Below, one piece after another: positions 33,749-43,752 of a DNA stretch of 64,000 nucleotides (the stretch's first letter is position 1; each line of letters opens with the position of its first letter). The notes under the pieces were generated by a model. The model saw only the letters and a program-made list of their open reading frames with translations, was not told the origin of the DNA and searched no databases. The translations under genes and the position numbers were made by a program. Source of the stretch: Tropicimonas sp. IMCC34011 (GTDB taxonomy: Bacteria > Pseudomonadota > Alphaproteobacteria > Rhodobacterales > Rhodobacteraceae); assembly GCF_003390865.1 (NCBI RefSeq), contig NZ_QMEJ01000001.1:992001-1056000 (forward strand), read 5' to 3'.

Positions 33749-34609
33749 ATGGCCACCGGAGACGCAATCCGCACCTATTTCGAGGGGCGCTGGCAGGACG
33801 GCGACGCGCTGATCATGCGCGCGGCCGATCACGGCAGCTGGCTCGGCTCGACCGTGTTCGACGGCGCGCGCTACTTCGAAGGCGTCGCGCCCGATCTGGA
33901 CCTTCACTGCGCGCGGGTGAACGCCTCCGCCGAGGCGCTGATGATCACCCCGACCGTGGACGCCGCCGAGATGGTGGACATCGTTCGCGAGGGGCTCGCC
34001 GCCTACTCCCCGGACGATGCCGTCTACATCCGTCCGATGTACTGGGCCCTCGAGGGCGGCGACCTCGGGGTCCTGCCGAAGGAAGGGGCAACGGGCTTCG
34101 CGATCTGCCTCGAGCGCATCCCGATGGCGCCCGAAGGCACATCCACAACGCTCTGCCGCACCCGCTTCCGCCGCCCGGTACTGGAGACCAACGTGGTCAA
34201 TGCCAAGGCCGGCTGCCTCTATCCCAACAACGCGCGGATGCTGGCCGAAGCGCGCTCCAAAGGCTTCGGGAATGCGCTCGTCGCAGATGCGGCGGGCAAC
34301 GTGGCCGAGTCCGCGACGGCCAATGTCTTCATCGTGACGGACGGTGTCGTGAGGACGCCCGTGCCGAACGGCACGTTCCTCGCCGGCATCACCCGCGCCC
34401 GGCACATCGCCAACCTGCGCAGCGACGGGGTCGAGGTGATCGAGACGGTGCTGAGCTTCGAGGACGTCGCCGCGGCGGACGAGGTCTTTCTCACCGGCAA
34501 CATGATGAAGGTGACGCCCGTCACCGCCTTCGAGGACGTCACCTACGAGCACGGGCCCATGACGCGCCGCGCGCGAAAGCTGTACTGGGATTGGGCGCAT
34601 TCGCGATGA
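33749..34609 (+). CDS. ilvE: Branched-chain amino acid aminotransferase (class IV)
   Basis: A 286-residue fold-type IV PLP aminotransferase. Class-IV features include STVFDGARYFEG, the likely Schiff-base Lys in ETNVVNAKAGCLYPNN, ALVADAAGNVAESATANVFIV and a late DEVFLTGNMMKVTPV. It catalyses the last step of Leu/Ile/Val synthesis or the first of degradation. Some relatives act on D-amino acids or aminodeoxychorismate, so substrate is somewhat uncertain. The start at ATG 33749 follows AGAGGA. Confidence 0.85.
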   Translation: MATGDAIRTYFEGRWQDGDALIMRAADHGSWLGSTVFDGARYFEGVAPDLDLHCARVNASAEALMITPTVDAAEMVDIVREGLAAYSPDDAVYIRPMYWALEGGDLGVLPKEGATGFAICLERIPMAPEGTSTTLCRTRFRRPVLETNVVNAKAGCLYPNNARMLAEARSKGFGNALVADAAGNVAESATANVFIVTDGVVRTPVPNGTFLAGITRARHIANLRSDGVEVIETVLSFEDVAAADEVFLTGNMMKVTPVTAFEDVTYEHGPMTRRARKLYWDWAHSR

Positions 34610-34673
34610 GCGTCACGGATCCAGTGGACGGACATCCCGCGAGACGCCATCATGTCAGCGCGAGCGGAGAGAG

Positions 34674-35132
34674 ATGATGCGCAAGTTCCTCGTCGTGCTG
34701 GATGACAGTCGCGAATGCCTGAACGCCATGCGCTTCGCCGCGATGCGCGCGGCGAAGACGGGCGGTGGCGTGCAGATCCTCGCCATCATTCCCACCGATG
34801 AGTTCCAGCACTGGATCGGCGTCGGCGACGTGATGCGCGCCGAAGCCCGCGAGCGGATCGAGGCGCATTACGAGGTCTTTGCCAAGTGGATGCGGGACCG
34901 GCAGGGAATCGATCCCGAACTGGTGATCCGCGAAGGCGATGCCGTGCCCGAGCTGATGGATCTGATCGAGACGGACTCCGAGATCGGCGTCCTCGTCCTC
35001 GGCGCAGGTACAGGCAAGGGCGGGCCCGGCCCCCTCGTCTCCCAACTGACCCGCACGGCGGGCAGCCTGCCGATCCCGATCACCATCGTTCCGGGAGAGA
35101 TGTCGAAGGAGCGGCTCGAAGCGGTCACCTGA
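34674..35132 (+). CDS. Universal stress protein (UspA family)
   Basis: A 152-residue single-domain Usp protein. The N-terminal strand and Asp (KFLVVLDDSRECLNAMRFAAMRA) and the ATP-loop region VLVLGAGTGKGGPGPLVSQL, matching the G-x2-G-x9-G(S/T) pattern, indicate an ATP-binding type. Role in stress tolerance is by family only. A terminator-like hairpin follows at 35184. Confidence 0.87.
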   Translation: MMRKFLVVLDDSRECLNAMRFAAMRAAKTGGGVQILAIIPTDEFQHWIGVGDVMRAEARERIEAHYEVFAKWMRDRQGIDPELVIREGDAVPELMDLIETDSEIGVLVLGAGTGKGGPGPLVSQLTRTAGSLPIPITIVPGEMSKERLEAVT

Positions 35133-35183
35133 GGGCCGGGTGCGCTCTTCCCCGTTCGAATAGCGCCCGGAGACAGGGGAACG

Positions 35184-35209
35184 CGGCCCGCAGGGGCCGG
35201 GTGCTTTTT
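35184..35209 (+). terminator. Terminator-like hairpin after the usp gene
   Basis: CGGCCC and GGGCCG form a six-pair stem with a four-base loop, followed within five bases by TTTTT. It lies about 50 bases past the usp stop and just before the nfuA promoter. Confidence 0.55.
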
Positions 35210-35256
35210 AGAACCATTCCAGAAACGTTGACATCCCGGCTCCCCCTTCGCATATA
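35207..35256 (+). promoter_or_regulatory. nfuA promoter with an Irr/ICE-like box
   Basis: TTGACA (35228-35233), 17 bases and CATATA (35251-35256) form a near-consensus sigma-70-type promoter ending 27 bases before the nfuA ATG. Just upstream, TTTAGAACCATTCCAGAAA (35207-35225) resembles the alphaproteobacterial iron control element TTTAGAA-N3-TTCTAAA: the left half is perfect, the right half has mismatches. This suggests iron-dependent control by Irr, which is inference. Confidence 0.6.
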
Positions 35257-35283
35257 TGGGCCAAGCCGAAAGGGGGCCGTCCG

Positions 35284-35853
35284 ATGTTCATCCAGACCGA
35301 ATCCACGCCGAACCCGGCAACGCTGAAATTTCTTCCGGGCCAGACCGTGCTCGATGCCGGCACCGCCGATTTCCCGAGCCCGGACACCGCAGGGAAATCT
35401 CCGCTGGCGTCCCGCGTCTTCGGGGTGGACGGCGTGACGGGCGTGTTCTTCGGCACCGACTTCATCACCGTGACCAAGGAAGACGGCCGCGAGTGGGAGC
35501 ATCTGAAGCCCGGCGTGCTCGGCGCGATCATGGATCACTACCAGTCCGGCGCGCCGGTCATGGACGAGGGCACCGCCCCCGCCGCCGGTGACGGACACGC
35601 CGTCCACGAGGGCGAGGACGGCGAGATCGTGAGCCAGATCAAGGATCTGCTGGACACACGCGTGCGCCCGGCCGTGGCTCAGGATGGCGGGGACATCACG
35701 TTCCACGGCTTCGAGCGCGGCGTTGTCTACCTTCACATGCAGGGCGCCTGCGCCGGTTGCCCCTCCTCCACCCTGACGCTGAAGATGGGGATCGAGAACC
35801 TCCTGCGGCACTACATTCCCGAGGTGACCGAGGTTCGGCCCGTCGGTGTCTGA
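35284..35853 (+). CDS. nfuA: NifU-family Fe-S cluster carrier NfuA
   Basis: A 189-residue protein with an N-terminal Nfu_N domain (MFIQTESTPNPATLKFLPG, SPLASRVFGVDGVTGVFFGTDFITVTK) and a C-terminal NifU domain with the cluster-binding CxxC in GACAGCPSSTLTLKMGIEN. It delivers 4Fe-4S clusters to client enzymes. It is preceded by a strong promoter and overlaps tsaB by eight bases. Confidence 0.95.
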   Translation: MFIQTESTPNPATLKFLPGQTVLDAGTADFPSPDTAGKSPLASRVFGVDGVTGVFFGTDFITVTKEDGREWEHLKPGVLGAIMDHYQSGAPVMDEGTAPAAGDGHAVHEGEDGEIVSQIKDLLDTRVRPAVAQDGGDITFHGFERGVVYLHMQGACAGCPSSTLTLKMGIENLLRHYIPEVTEVRPVGV

Positions 35854-36499
35854 GGGTCCCCTCATACTCAGCTTCGACACGTCGGCCGCGCATTGCGCGG
35901 CCGCTGTCATGTCGGGCCACCGGGTTCTGGCGGACCGCGTCGAGACGATGCAGACGGGCCAGGCCGAACGACTGATGCCGCTCCTTGGCGAGGTCCTCGG
36001 CGCCGCCGGCGCATCGCCGCAGGACGTGACCGCGATCGGCGTCGGCACGGGGCCCGGCAACTTCACCGGCATTCGTATCGCCGTCTCCGCCGCGCGGGGG
36101 CTTGCGCTGTCCCTCGGGCGGCCGGCGATCGGCGTGGGCGTCATGGAGGCTCTGGCGGAAGGGACAGGGGGGCAGGTGCGCGCCTGTCTCGACGGCCGGC
36201 GCGGCGCGGCCTACCTTCAGGATTTCGACGACGGCGCTCCCGGTGAACCCTGCCTCGCCGAGCTGAACAGTCTCCCTGCTGCGCCGGCCGGCACCGTCTG
36301 CATCGGCCCCTTCGCCGAGGAGATCGCCGGGCGCCTTGGCCTGTCCGTCGCCGCGCCCGCCCTCCCCCTCGCCGAGGCCATCGGACGGATCGCGCTCCGG
36401 CGTCATGCGCGGGAAGGCCAACCCCGCCCGGCCCCGCTCTACCTCCGGCGCGCCGATGCGGCGCCCTCCTCGGATCCCCCACCGGCCATACTGCCGTGA
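35846..36499 (+). CDS. tsaB: tRNA t6A37 modification subunit TsaB
   Basis: A 217-residue ASKHA-fold protein that partners TsaD in making threonylcarbamoyladenosine in tRNAs. Motifs are ILSFDTSAAHCAAAV, GVGTGPGNFTGIRIAVSAARGLAL and the closing PLYLRRADA. The GTG start at 35846 overlaps nfuA by eight bases; its stop overlaps rimI as GTGA. Confidence 0.94.
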   Translation: MSEGPLILSFDTSAAHCAAAVMSGHRVLADRVETMQTGQAERLMPLLGEVLGAAGASPQDVTAIGVGTGPGNFTGIRIAVSAARGLALSLGRPAIGVGVMEALAEGTGGQVRACLDGRRGAAYLQDFDDGAPGEPCLAELNSLPAAPAGTVCIGPFAEEIAGRLGLSVAAPALPLAEAIGRIALRRHAREGQPRPAPLYLRRADAAPSSDPPPAILP

Positions 36500-36936
36500 C
36501 TCCGGAGGACGCCGCGGAGCTGGCCGCGCTCCATGGCCGGTGCTTCACGAAGCCCCGCCCCTGGTCCGCCACGGAGATCGCATCCCTCGCGCGTTCGCCC
36601 GGCGCCTTCATTCTCGGCGACGCGTCCGCATTTCTGCTCGGTCGCGCGATTGCGGGCGAGGCGGAACTCCTGACCCTCGCCGTCGATCCGGCGCTTCGCA
36701 GGCAGGGACGGGCCGGCGCGCTTCTGTCGGGATTCGAGACGGAAGCCCTGCTCCGGGGCGCGGATACGGCTTTTCTCGAGGTCTCGGACCTCAACGCCGC
36801 CGCCCGTGCGCTCTATGGCGCAAACGGCTGGAGCGAGGCCGGACGGCGTGCTCGCTACTACAGCACCCCGGACGGCGCCCAGGTCGATGCCGTCGTCCTC
36901 ACCAAGCCGCTTTCCCTCCGTCCGGCCGGGGGCTGA
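36496..36936 (+). CDS. rimI: GNAT N-acetyltransferase, RimI-like
   Basis: A 146-residue GNAT protein. The acetyl-CoA motif is LLTLAVDPALRRQGRAGALLSGFE, with the C-terminal AARALYGANGWSEAGRRARYY. RimI acetylates ribosomal protein S18, and the tsaB-rimI pair is conserved. The GTG start overlaps tsaB by four bases. Assignment rests on motif and context. Confidence 0.88.
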   Translation: MTPEDAAELAALHGRCFTKPRPWSATEIASLARSPGAFILGDASAFLLGRAIAGEAELLTLAVDPALRRQGRAGALLSGFETEALLRGADTAFLEVSDLNAAARALYGANGWSEAGRRARYYSTPDGAQVDAVVLTKPLSLRPAGG

Positions 36937-36983
36937 GGCCCGCATTCTCCCGGTTCCCCGGCGTCCTAAGCCCTTAAAAATGG

Positions 36984-37012
36984 TTGACCGTCCGGCGGTG
37001 CTGCGCCCTAAT
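36984..37012 (+). promoter_or_regulatory. Sigma-70-like promoter of the BMP transporter operon
   Basis: TTGACC (36984-36989) and CCTAAT (37007-37012) are separated by exactly 17 bases, about 90 bases upstream of the binding-protein ATG. An A-rich stretch (TTAAAAA) precedes the -35 box. Confidence 0.5.
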
Positions 37013-37102
37013 CCACCGGCAGCGGCGGGCCTCCCTCAAGCATGGCCGATGACAGGTCCGAAGGAATGGCCCCGACTGCACACAACCGGGAGATACAAGA
37101 CC

Positions 37103-38101
<999 letters not shown>

Positions 38102-38122
38102 TCGCGACCGGCACCTGAACCC

Positions 38123-38146
38123 GGGCGGGCCGCGATCGGCCCGCCC
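38123..38146 (+). terminator. Intercistronic stem-loop after the BMP binding-protein gene
   Basis: GGGCGGGCCG and CGGCCCGCCC form a perfect 10-bp stem with loop CGAT, 21 bases past the stop codon and 26 before the ATPase start. The following sequence is C-rich, not T-rich, so partial termination or 3' protection of the binding-protein message is likely. Confidence 0.6.
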
Positions 38147-38171
38147 TCCCCCGTTCGAAAGCTCCCCCTCC

Positions 38172-39797
38172 ATGACGCAGACCGCCCCCGCCGCCGAGGC
38201 TGCCGCCGATGCGCCACCGGCCATCGAACTGCGCGGCATCTCCAAGTCCTTCGGCCCGGTGCAGGCGAACAAGGACATCTCGCTGAACATCCGCCGCGGC
38301 ACGATCCACGGGATCATCGGCGAGAACGGCGCCGGCAAGTCCACGCTGATGTCGATCCTCTACGGCTTCTACAAGGCCGACCGGGGGGAGATCCTGATCG
38401 GCGGAAAGCCGGTCGACATCCCCGACAGCCAGGCTGCGATCCGTGCCGGCATCGGCATGGTGTTCCAGCACTTCAAGCTGGTGGAGAACTTCAGCGTTCT
38501 GGAAAACGTCGTCCTCGGCGCCGAGCAGGGCGGCCTCCTGCGGCCCTCCCTCGCGCGGGCACGGACGCTCCTGACCCAGCTTGCCGCCGAGTATGAGCTG
38601 AACGTCGACCCTGACGCGAAGATCGAGAATCTCGGCGTCGGGATGCAGCAGCGGGTGGAGATCCTGAAGGCGCTCTACCGCCAGGCCGACATCCTGATCC
38701 TCGACGAACCGACCGGCGTTCTGACCCCCGCCGAGGCGGATCACCTCTTCCGCATCCTCCGCGGGCTGAGGGACGAGGGAAAGACGATCATCCTCATCAC
38801 CCACAAGCTGCGCGAGATCATGGAAGTCACCGACACCGTGTCCGTAATGCGCCGCGGCGAGATGACGGGGACGGTGAAGACCTCCGAGACCAGCCCGCAG
38901 GACCTCGCCGAGCGCATGGTGGGGCGCGAGGTGCTCCTCAGGGTCGACAAGGCCCCGGCCACGCCCGGTGAGACCGTTCTCGACGTGAAGAACCTGCGCG
39001 TTGTCGACGACAAGGGCGTCGAGCGGCTGCGCGGCGTCTCGCTGAACGTCCGCGCGGGCGAGATCCTCGGCATTGCCGGCGTCGCCGGAAATGGCCAGTC
39101 GGAGATCCTCGACGTGCTCGGCGGCACCTGCACCGCCACCGGCACGGTCCTGATGAACGGCGAGGAAATCGACCTCTCCGGCAAGCATTCGGACGGGCGC
39201 TCGCGCCGCAGGCGCGGCATCGCCCATGTCCCTGAGGACCGGCAGCGCCTCGGGCTGATCATGGATTTCCACGCCTGGGAAAACACCGGCTTCGGCTATC
39301 ATGACGATCCCGCCTACGGCTCCGGCATCCTGATGGACAACGCCGCGCTTCGCGAGGACACCGCCGGCAAGATGGAACGGTTCGACGTGCGGCCGCCGAA
39401 CCCGGCGCTTGCAGCGAAGAACTTCTCTGGCGGCAACCAGCAGAAGATCGTGCTGGCGCGCGAAATCGAGCGCAATCCGGACCTTCTGCTCGTCGGCCAG
39501 CCGACCCGCGGCGTCGATATCGGCGCCATCGAGTTCATCCATCAGCGGATCGTCGAGCTGAGGGACGCCGGCAAGGCGATCATCCTGGTGTCGGTGGAGC
39601 TGGAGGAGATCCTCGCCCTGTCGGACCGCATCGCGGTGATTTTCGACGGGCGGATCATGGGCGAACGGCTTCCCGAGGAGACGAACGAGCGCGAGCTTGG
39701 TCTCCTGATGGCCGGGATCGACCACGCTCCGGATGACAGGCCAGACTGGCAGGTCGTCGAAGAACAACTGAAGTCCAAGCGCGGCGAGGTGAACTGA
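38172..39797 (+). CDS. ABC transporter ATP-binding protein, two-domain (nucleoside importer)
   Basis: A 541-residue protein with two fused ABC domains as in carbohydrate/nucleoside importers. The first has [32 protein letters not shown], a diverged signature [15 protein letters not shown] and [15 protein letters not shown]. The second has a degenerate Walker A (GVAGNGQSE) but an intact signature [15 protein letters not shown] and [13 protein letters not shown]. The single functional ATP site pattern is normal for this family. It overlaps the first permease gene by one base. Confidence 0.94.
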   Translation: MTQTAPAAEAAADAPPAIELRGISKSFGPVQANKDISLNIRRGTIHGIIGENGAGKSTLMSILYGFYKADRGEILIGGKPVDIPDSQAAIRAGIGMVFQHFKLVENFSVLENVVLGAEQGGLLRPSLARARTLLTQLAAEYELNVDPDAKIENLGVGMQQRVEILKALYRQADILILDEPTGVLTPAEADHLFRILRGLRDEGKTIILITHKLREIMEVTDTVSVMRRGEMTGTVKTSETSPQDLAERMVGREVLLRVDKAPATPGETVLDVKNLRVVDDKGVERLRGVSLNVRAGEILGIAGVAGNGQSEILDVLGGTCTATGTVLMNGEEIDLSGKHSDGRSRRRRGIAHVPEDRQRLGLIMDFHAWENTGFGYHDDPAYGSGILMDNAALREDTAGKMERFDVRPPNPALAAKNFSGGNQQKIVLAREIERNPDLLLVGQPTRGVDIGAIEFIHQRIVELRDAGKAIILVSVELEEILALSDRIAVIFDGRIMGERLPEETNERELGLLMAGIDHAPDDRPDWQVVEEQLKSKRGEVN

Positions 39798-40951
39798 TGG
39801 ACGTGATGCCTCGCTGGGCGGACGTGATCCTCGTCCCCGTCATCTCGATCATTCTCGCCTTCGCGATCTCCGGCCTCGTCATCCTCGGCATCGGCGAGAA
39901 CCCGTGGGATGCGCTGACGACCATGGTTTCGGGGGCCCTCGGCTCGACCTATGGCTGGGGATACACGCTCTATTACGCGACCAACTTCATCTTCACCGGC
40001 CTTTGCGTCGCCGTCGCGTTCCATGCGCGGCTCTTCAACATCGGCGGCGAGGGTCAGGCGGCCCTCGGGGGCCTCGGCGTCGCCCTCGTGTGCCTCGCGG
40101 TTCCGTGGCCGCACTGGGCGCTGGCCCTGCCCGCCGCCATTCTGGGCGGTGCGCTCTTCGGCGCGTTCTGGGCCGCGATCCCGGCCTGGGCGCAGGCCTG
40201 GCGCGGCAGCCACATCGTGATCACGACGATCATGTTCAACTTCATCGCCGCGGCGCTCCTCAACTACCTCTTGGTCAACACGTTGAAGCCGCAGGGCTCG
40301 ATGGACCCCGCGACGGCCCGTTTCCCCGAAGGCGCCCACCTGCCGACGCTGGCGGAGATGCTGAACCCGATCGGCATTCCGTTCTCCGGCGCTGGCCCCG
40401 CCAACGTCTCCTTCGTCATCGCGCTTCTGGCCTGCCTCCTCGTCTGGGTCCTGATCTGGCGAACGCGGCTCGGCTACGAGATCCGCGCCTATGGCCATTC
40501 CGAGCCGGCAGCGGTCTATGCCGGGATCTCGCCGCGCAAGATCATCATGCTGACGATGATGATCTCGGGCGCGCTGGCCGGCCTGATGGCGATCAACAAC
40601 GTCATGGGCGAGGCGGAGAGGCTGGTGCTGAACTCCGTCGAGGGCGCAGGCTTCATCGGGATCGCCGTGGCGCTGATGGGACGGTCGCATCCCCTGGGCG
40701 TGCTCCTCGCCGCGATCCTCTTCGGTTTCCTCTACCAAGGCGGCGCGGAACTCGCGCTCTTCACCTCGATCCCGCGCGAACTGATCGTGGTGATCCAGGC
40801 GCTCGTGATCCTCTTCACCGGTGCGCTCGACAACATGGTGCGGATGCCCATCGAGGCGCTCTTCCTGCGGGCCCGCGACCGCCGCGCCGCGAAGGCGAGC
40901 GCCGAGCCCCCCGCCGGCCCAGAGGCCAAGACGGAGCCCGCGGCACGATGA
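39797..40951 (+). CDS. ABC transporter permease (BMP/nucleoside type), first
   Basis: A 384-residue inner-membrane protein with eight to ten helices. ARLFNIGGEGQAALGGLGVAL and YGHSEPAAVYAGISPRKIIMLTMMISGALAGLMAINNVMGEAERL are hallmarks of branched-chain/BMP-type permeases. The C-terminal 25 residues are Pro/Ala/Glu-rich and probably disordered. It pairs with the next permease. Confidence 0.92.
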   Translation: MDVMPRWADVILVPVISIILAFAISGLVILGIGENPWDALTTMVSGALGSTYGWGYTLYYATNFIFTGLCVAVAFHARLFNIGGEGQAALGGLGVALVCLAVPWPHWALALPAAILGGALFGAFWAAIPAWAQAWRGSHIVITTIMFNFIAAALLNYLLVNTLKPQGSMDPATARFPEGAHLPTLAEMLNPIGIPFSGAGPANVSFVIALLACLLVWVLIWRTRLGYEIRAYGHSEPAAVYAGISPRKIIMLTMMISGALAGLMAINNVMGEAERLVLNSVEGAGFIGIAVALMGRSHPLGVLLAAILFGFLYQGGAELALFTSIPRELIVVIQALVILFTGALDNMVRMPIEALFLRARDRRAAKASAEPPAGPEAKTEPAAR

Positions 40952-41045
40952 GGGTGGTAACGAACGCCCGTGCCCTCGCGACGTCTCCCGCGCGCCCTGC
41001 GCGGGACCGCTCGGCCTGTCCGTTTCCCGCCAGATCGAGGACCTG

Positions 41046-42011
41046 ATGGACTTCGCCACCCTGCTGCAGATCCTCGACTCGACGCTGCGCCTCTCGGCGC
41101 CGCTGATCCTCGCCTGTCTTGCCGGGCTCTTCTCCGAACGCGCGGGCATCCTGGACATCGGCCTCGAGGGGAAGATGCTCGTTGCCGCCTTCGCGTCGGG
41201 CGCCGTCGCCTACACCACGGGCAGCGTGTGGATCGGGCTTCTGGCCGCGATCGGTGCCTCGATGGCGCTCTCGGCGATCCACGGCGTCGCCTCCATCACC
41301 TTCCGCGGCAACCAGCTCATTTCGGGCGTCGCGCTGAACTTCCTCGCCGCCGGGATGACAGTGCTCATCGCCCAGTCCTGGTTCGGTCAGGGCGGTCGCA
41401 CGCCATCCCTCTTCGGCGGGGCGCGGTTCGAGCCGGTCACGCTGCCCTTCGCCGAGTCGCTGGCAGATGTGCCGATCCTCGGGCCGATCTATGCCGACCT
41501 GCTCTCAGGCCACTCGATCCTCGTCTATGTCGCTCTCCTCACGGTGCCGCTGACATGGTGGGTCCTCTTCCGCACCCGCTTCGGCCTGCGCCTGCGCGCC
41601 GTGGGCGAGAACCCGGCGGCGGTGGACACGGCCGGCGTCAGCGTCGTCGGCCTGCGCTATGCCTCCGTCGCCATCGCCGGCCTCCTCTGCGGCATTGCCG
41701 GCTCCTACCTCTCCACCGGCCTTCAGGCCGGCTTCGTGAAGGACATGACCGCCGGCCGCGGCTACATCGCGCTCGCCGCGCTCATCTTCGCCAAGTGGCG
41801 GCCGTGGTACGCGCTCGGCGCCTGCCTGCTCTTCGGCCTCCTGCAGGCGCTGGCCCTGCGCTACCAGAACCTCGACATTTTCGGCATCCCCCTGCCGACC
41901 CAGATCATGGACGCAGCCCCCTATATCCTGACCGTCGTCATCCTTGCCGGCTTCGTCGGCAAGGCGATCCCGCCGCGGGCCGGCGGCGAGCCCTACGTGA
42001 AGGAACGCTAA
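41046..42011 (+). CDS. ABC transporter permease (BMP/nucleoside type), second
   Basis: A 321-residue inner-membrane protein. FSERAGILDIGLEGKMLVAAFASG and VGENPAAVDTAGVSVVGLRYASVAIAGLLCGIAGSYLS are family features. The start at ATG 41046 lies 94 bases after the previous stop, an unusually wide gap in this otherwise tight operon. The last gene of the importer. Confidence 0.92.
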   Translation: MDFATLLQILDSTLRLSAPLILACLAGLFSERAGILDIGLEGKMLVAAFASGAVAYTTGSVWIGLLAAIGASMALSAIHGVASITFRGNQLISGVALNFLAAGMTVLIAQSWFGQGGRTPSLFGGARFEPVTLPFAESLADVPILGPIYADLLSGHSILVYVALLTVPLTWWVLFRTRFGLRLRAVGENPAAVDTAGVSVVGLRYASVAIAGLLCGIAGSYLSTGLQAGFVKDMTAGRGYIALAALIFAKWRPWYALGACLLFGLLQALALRYQNLDIFGIPLPTQIMDAAPYILTVVILAGFVGKAIPPRAGGEPYVKER

Positions 42012-42028
42012 GCCGCCGACGGGGGGCT

Positions 42029-42064
42029 TTCTGCCCCGGCGCCCCATTGCCGCAGGGCAGAAAA
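42029..42064 (+). terminator. Possible terminator after the nucleoside importer operon
   Basis: TTTCTGCCC (42029-42037) pairs with GGGCAGAAA (42056-42064), nine bases with an 18-base loop, between the last permease and the TauE-family gene. No T-run follows, so this is weak. Confidence 0.35.
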
Positions 42065-42081
42065 TCGGCGTATCAGGCGCC

Positions 42082-42993
42082 ATGCAGATCTACCTGCCCA
42101 TCGCCGAAATCTCGGTCAACGCCATCCTCCTCCTGGGGATTGGCGGCCTCGTGGGCGTGCTGTCCGGCATGTTCGGGGTCGGCGGCGGATTTCTGATCAC
42201 GCCGCTGCTCTTTTTCGTCGGCATTCCGCCCGCCGTGGCGGTCGCGACGTCGGCCAACCAGATCGTCGCAGCCTCCGTCTCAGGCGTGCTCGCGCATCTC
42301 AGGCGGCGCACGGTGGACCTCAAGATGGGCACCGTCCTGCTCTGCGGCGGCCTCGTCGGGGCGGCGATCGGCGTGTGGCTCTTCAACATCCTGCGCAATG
42401 CCGGTCAGGTCGATCTGATGGTCCGGCTCTGCTACGTCGTGTTTCTCGGCGCAGTGGGCGCGCTCATGTTCGTCGAGAGCCTGCGGGCCATGGTCCGCAA
42501 CCGGCGCGCACCGCCCAAGCCCCGGCGCCAGCGCGGCTGGGTCCATGCGCTTCCGTTCAAGATGCGCTTCCGGGTCTCCGGCCTCTACATCTCCGTCATC
42601 CCGCCCGCGATCGTCGGGCTGGCCGTGGGTGTCCTGTCGGCGGTGATGGGTGTCGGCGGCGGCTTCATCATGGTGCCCGCGATGATCTATCTTCTGGGAA
42701 TGCCCACGAAGGTCGTGATCGGCACCTCGCTCTTCCAGATCATCTTCGTCACCGGCTTCACCACGATCCTCCACGCCGCCACGAACCGGACGGTGGACAT
42801 CGCCCTGGCGCTTCTGCTCCTCATCGGCGGAGTGATCGGCGCCCAGGTCGGAACGCGGATCGGCGCGAAGATGAAGGCCGAGCAATTGCGGGTTCTCCTG
42901 GCGCTGCTCGTCCTGTCGGTCTGCATCAAGCTCGCGCTGGACCTCTTGATCCGTCCGGACGAGCTCTTCTCCCTGCAGCCGGTGCTGCTATGA
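42082..42993 (+). CDS. TauE/SafE-family membrane transporter
   Basis: A 303-residue protein with about eight hydrophobic helices in two repeats, each opening with the GVLSGMFGVGGGFL / GVLSAVMGVGGGFI signature of sulfite/organosulfur exporter (TauE/SafE) proteins. A basic cytoplasmic loop (RNRRAPPKPRRQRG) divides the halves. The substrate is probably an anion such as sulfite or a sulfonate; family-level inference. It overlaps the TIGR02186 gene by four bases, and the two are commonly paired in alphaproteobacteria. Confidence 0.9.
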   Translation: MQIYLPIAEISVNAILLLGIGGLVGVLSGMFGVGGGFLITPLLFFVGIPPAVAVATSANQIVAASVSGVLAHLRRRTVDLKMGTVLLCGGLVGAAIGVWLFNILRNAGQVDLMVRLCYVVFLGAVGALMFVESLRAMVRNRRAPPKPRRQRGWVHALPFKMRFRVSGLYISVIPPAIVGLAVGVLSAVMGVGGGFIMVPAMIYLLGMPTKVVIGTSLFQIIFVTGFTTILHAATNRTVDIALALLLLIGGVIGAQVGTRIGAKMKAEQLRVLLALLVLSVCIKLALDLLIRPDELFSLQPVLL

Positions 42994-43748
42994 GCCGCCT
43001 TGCCCTGCTCGTTCTGTCGCTTCTCCTGCCGTCGCTGGCCGCGGCGCAGGACATCGTCGCCGATCTCAGCCAGAACCGCGTCTCCATCACCACGAGTTTC
43101 GACGGCTCGGAACTGCTCGTCTTCGGGGCGATCCGGCGGGGCGGCACCGAGCGGGAGGAAGAGGATGTCGACGTCATCGTCACGCTCGAGGGGCCCCAGC
43201 ATCCCGTCACAGTGCGCGAGGCGGAGCGCCGGGCCGGGATCTGGGTGAATACCGAATCCTTCGATATCGCCGCCGCGCCCGCCGTCTACCGCATCGCGAC
43301 GAGCCATCCGCTGGACGACATCCTCACCGACGGCTCGGATCTCGTCCACCGCGTGACTGTCGAGCGGGTGATCCGCACCGGCGGCATCCCCGATCATTTC
43401 GAGCAGGCGGGAGAATTCATCGACGCGCTGGTGCGCATCCGGGAGGCGTCGGGCCTCTACGCGATGCAGGAAGGAACGGTGCAGATCGCCGAGCAGTCGC
43501 TCTTCCGCACGACCTTCGAGTTGCCCTCCTCCATCGAGGAAGGAAACTACCGGGTGCGGATCTTCCTGCTCCGGGAAGGCCGCGTGGTGACGCAGCTCGA
43601 GCGTCTCGTCGGCGTCCGGAAGGTCGGAATAGAGCGCTTCGTCTACAATCTCTCGCAGGAACAGCCGCTGGTTTACGGCATCCTCGCCGTGATCATCGCG
43701 GTGGTGGCCGGCTGGGCCGCGTCTGCGGCCTTCGGGCGGCGCGGCTGA
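42990..43748 (+). CDS. TIGR02186 family membrane-anchored protein
   Basis: A 252-residue protein with an N-terminal signal peptide (MSRLALLVLSLLLPSLAAAQD), a beta-rich periplasmic domain (ISITTSFDGSELLVFGAIRRG, RAGIWVNTESFDI) and one C-terminal transmembrane helix (LVYGILAVIIAVVAGWAASAAFG). This is the layout of the TIGR02186 family, of unknown function, found next to TauE-type exporters. It may be a periplasmic partner of the transporter. Confidence 0.87.
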   Translation: MSRLALLVLSLLLPSLAAAQDIVADLSQNRVSITTSFDGSELLVFGAIRRGGTEREEEDVDVIVTLEGPQHPVTVREAERRAGIWVNTESFDIAAAPAVYRIATSHPLDDILTDGSDLVHRVTVERVIRTGGIPDHFEQAGEFIDALVRIREASGLYAMQEGTVQIAEQSLFRTTFELPSSIEEGNYRVRIFLLREGRVVTQLERLVGVRKVGIERFVYNLSQEQPLVYGILAVIIAVVAGWAASAAFGRRG

Positions 43749-43752
43749 GGGA

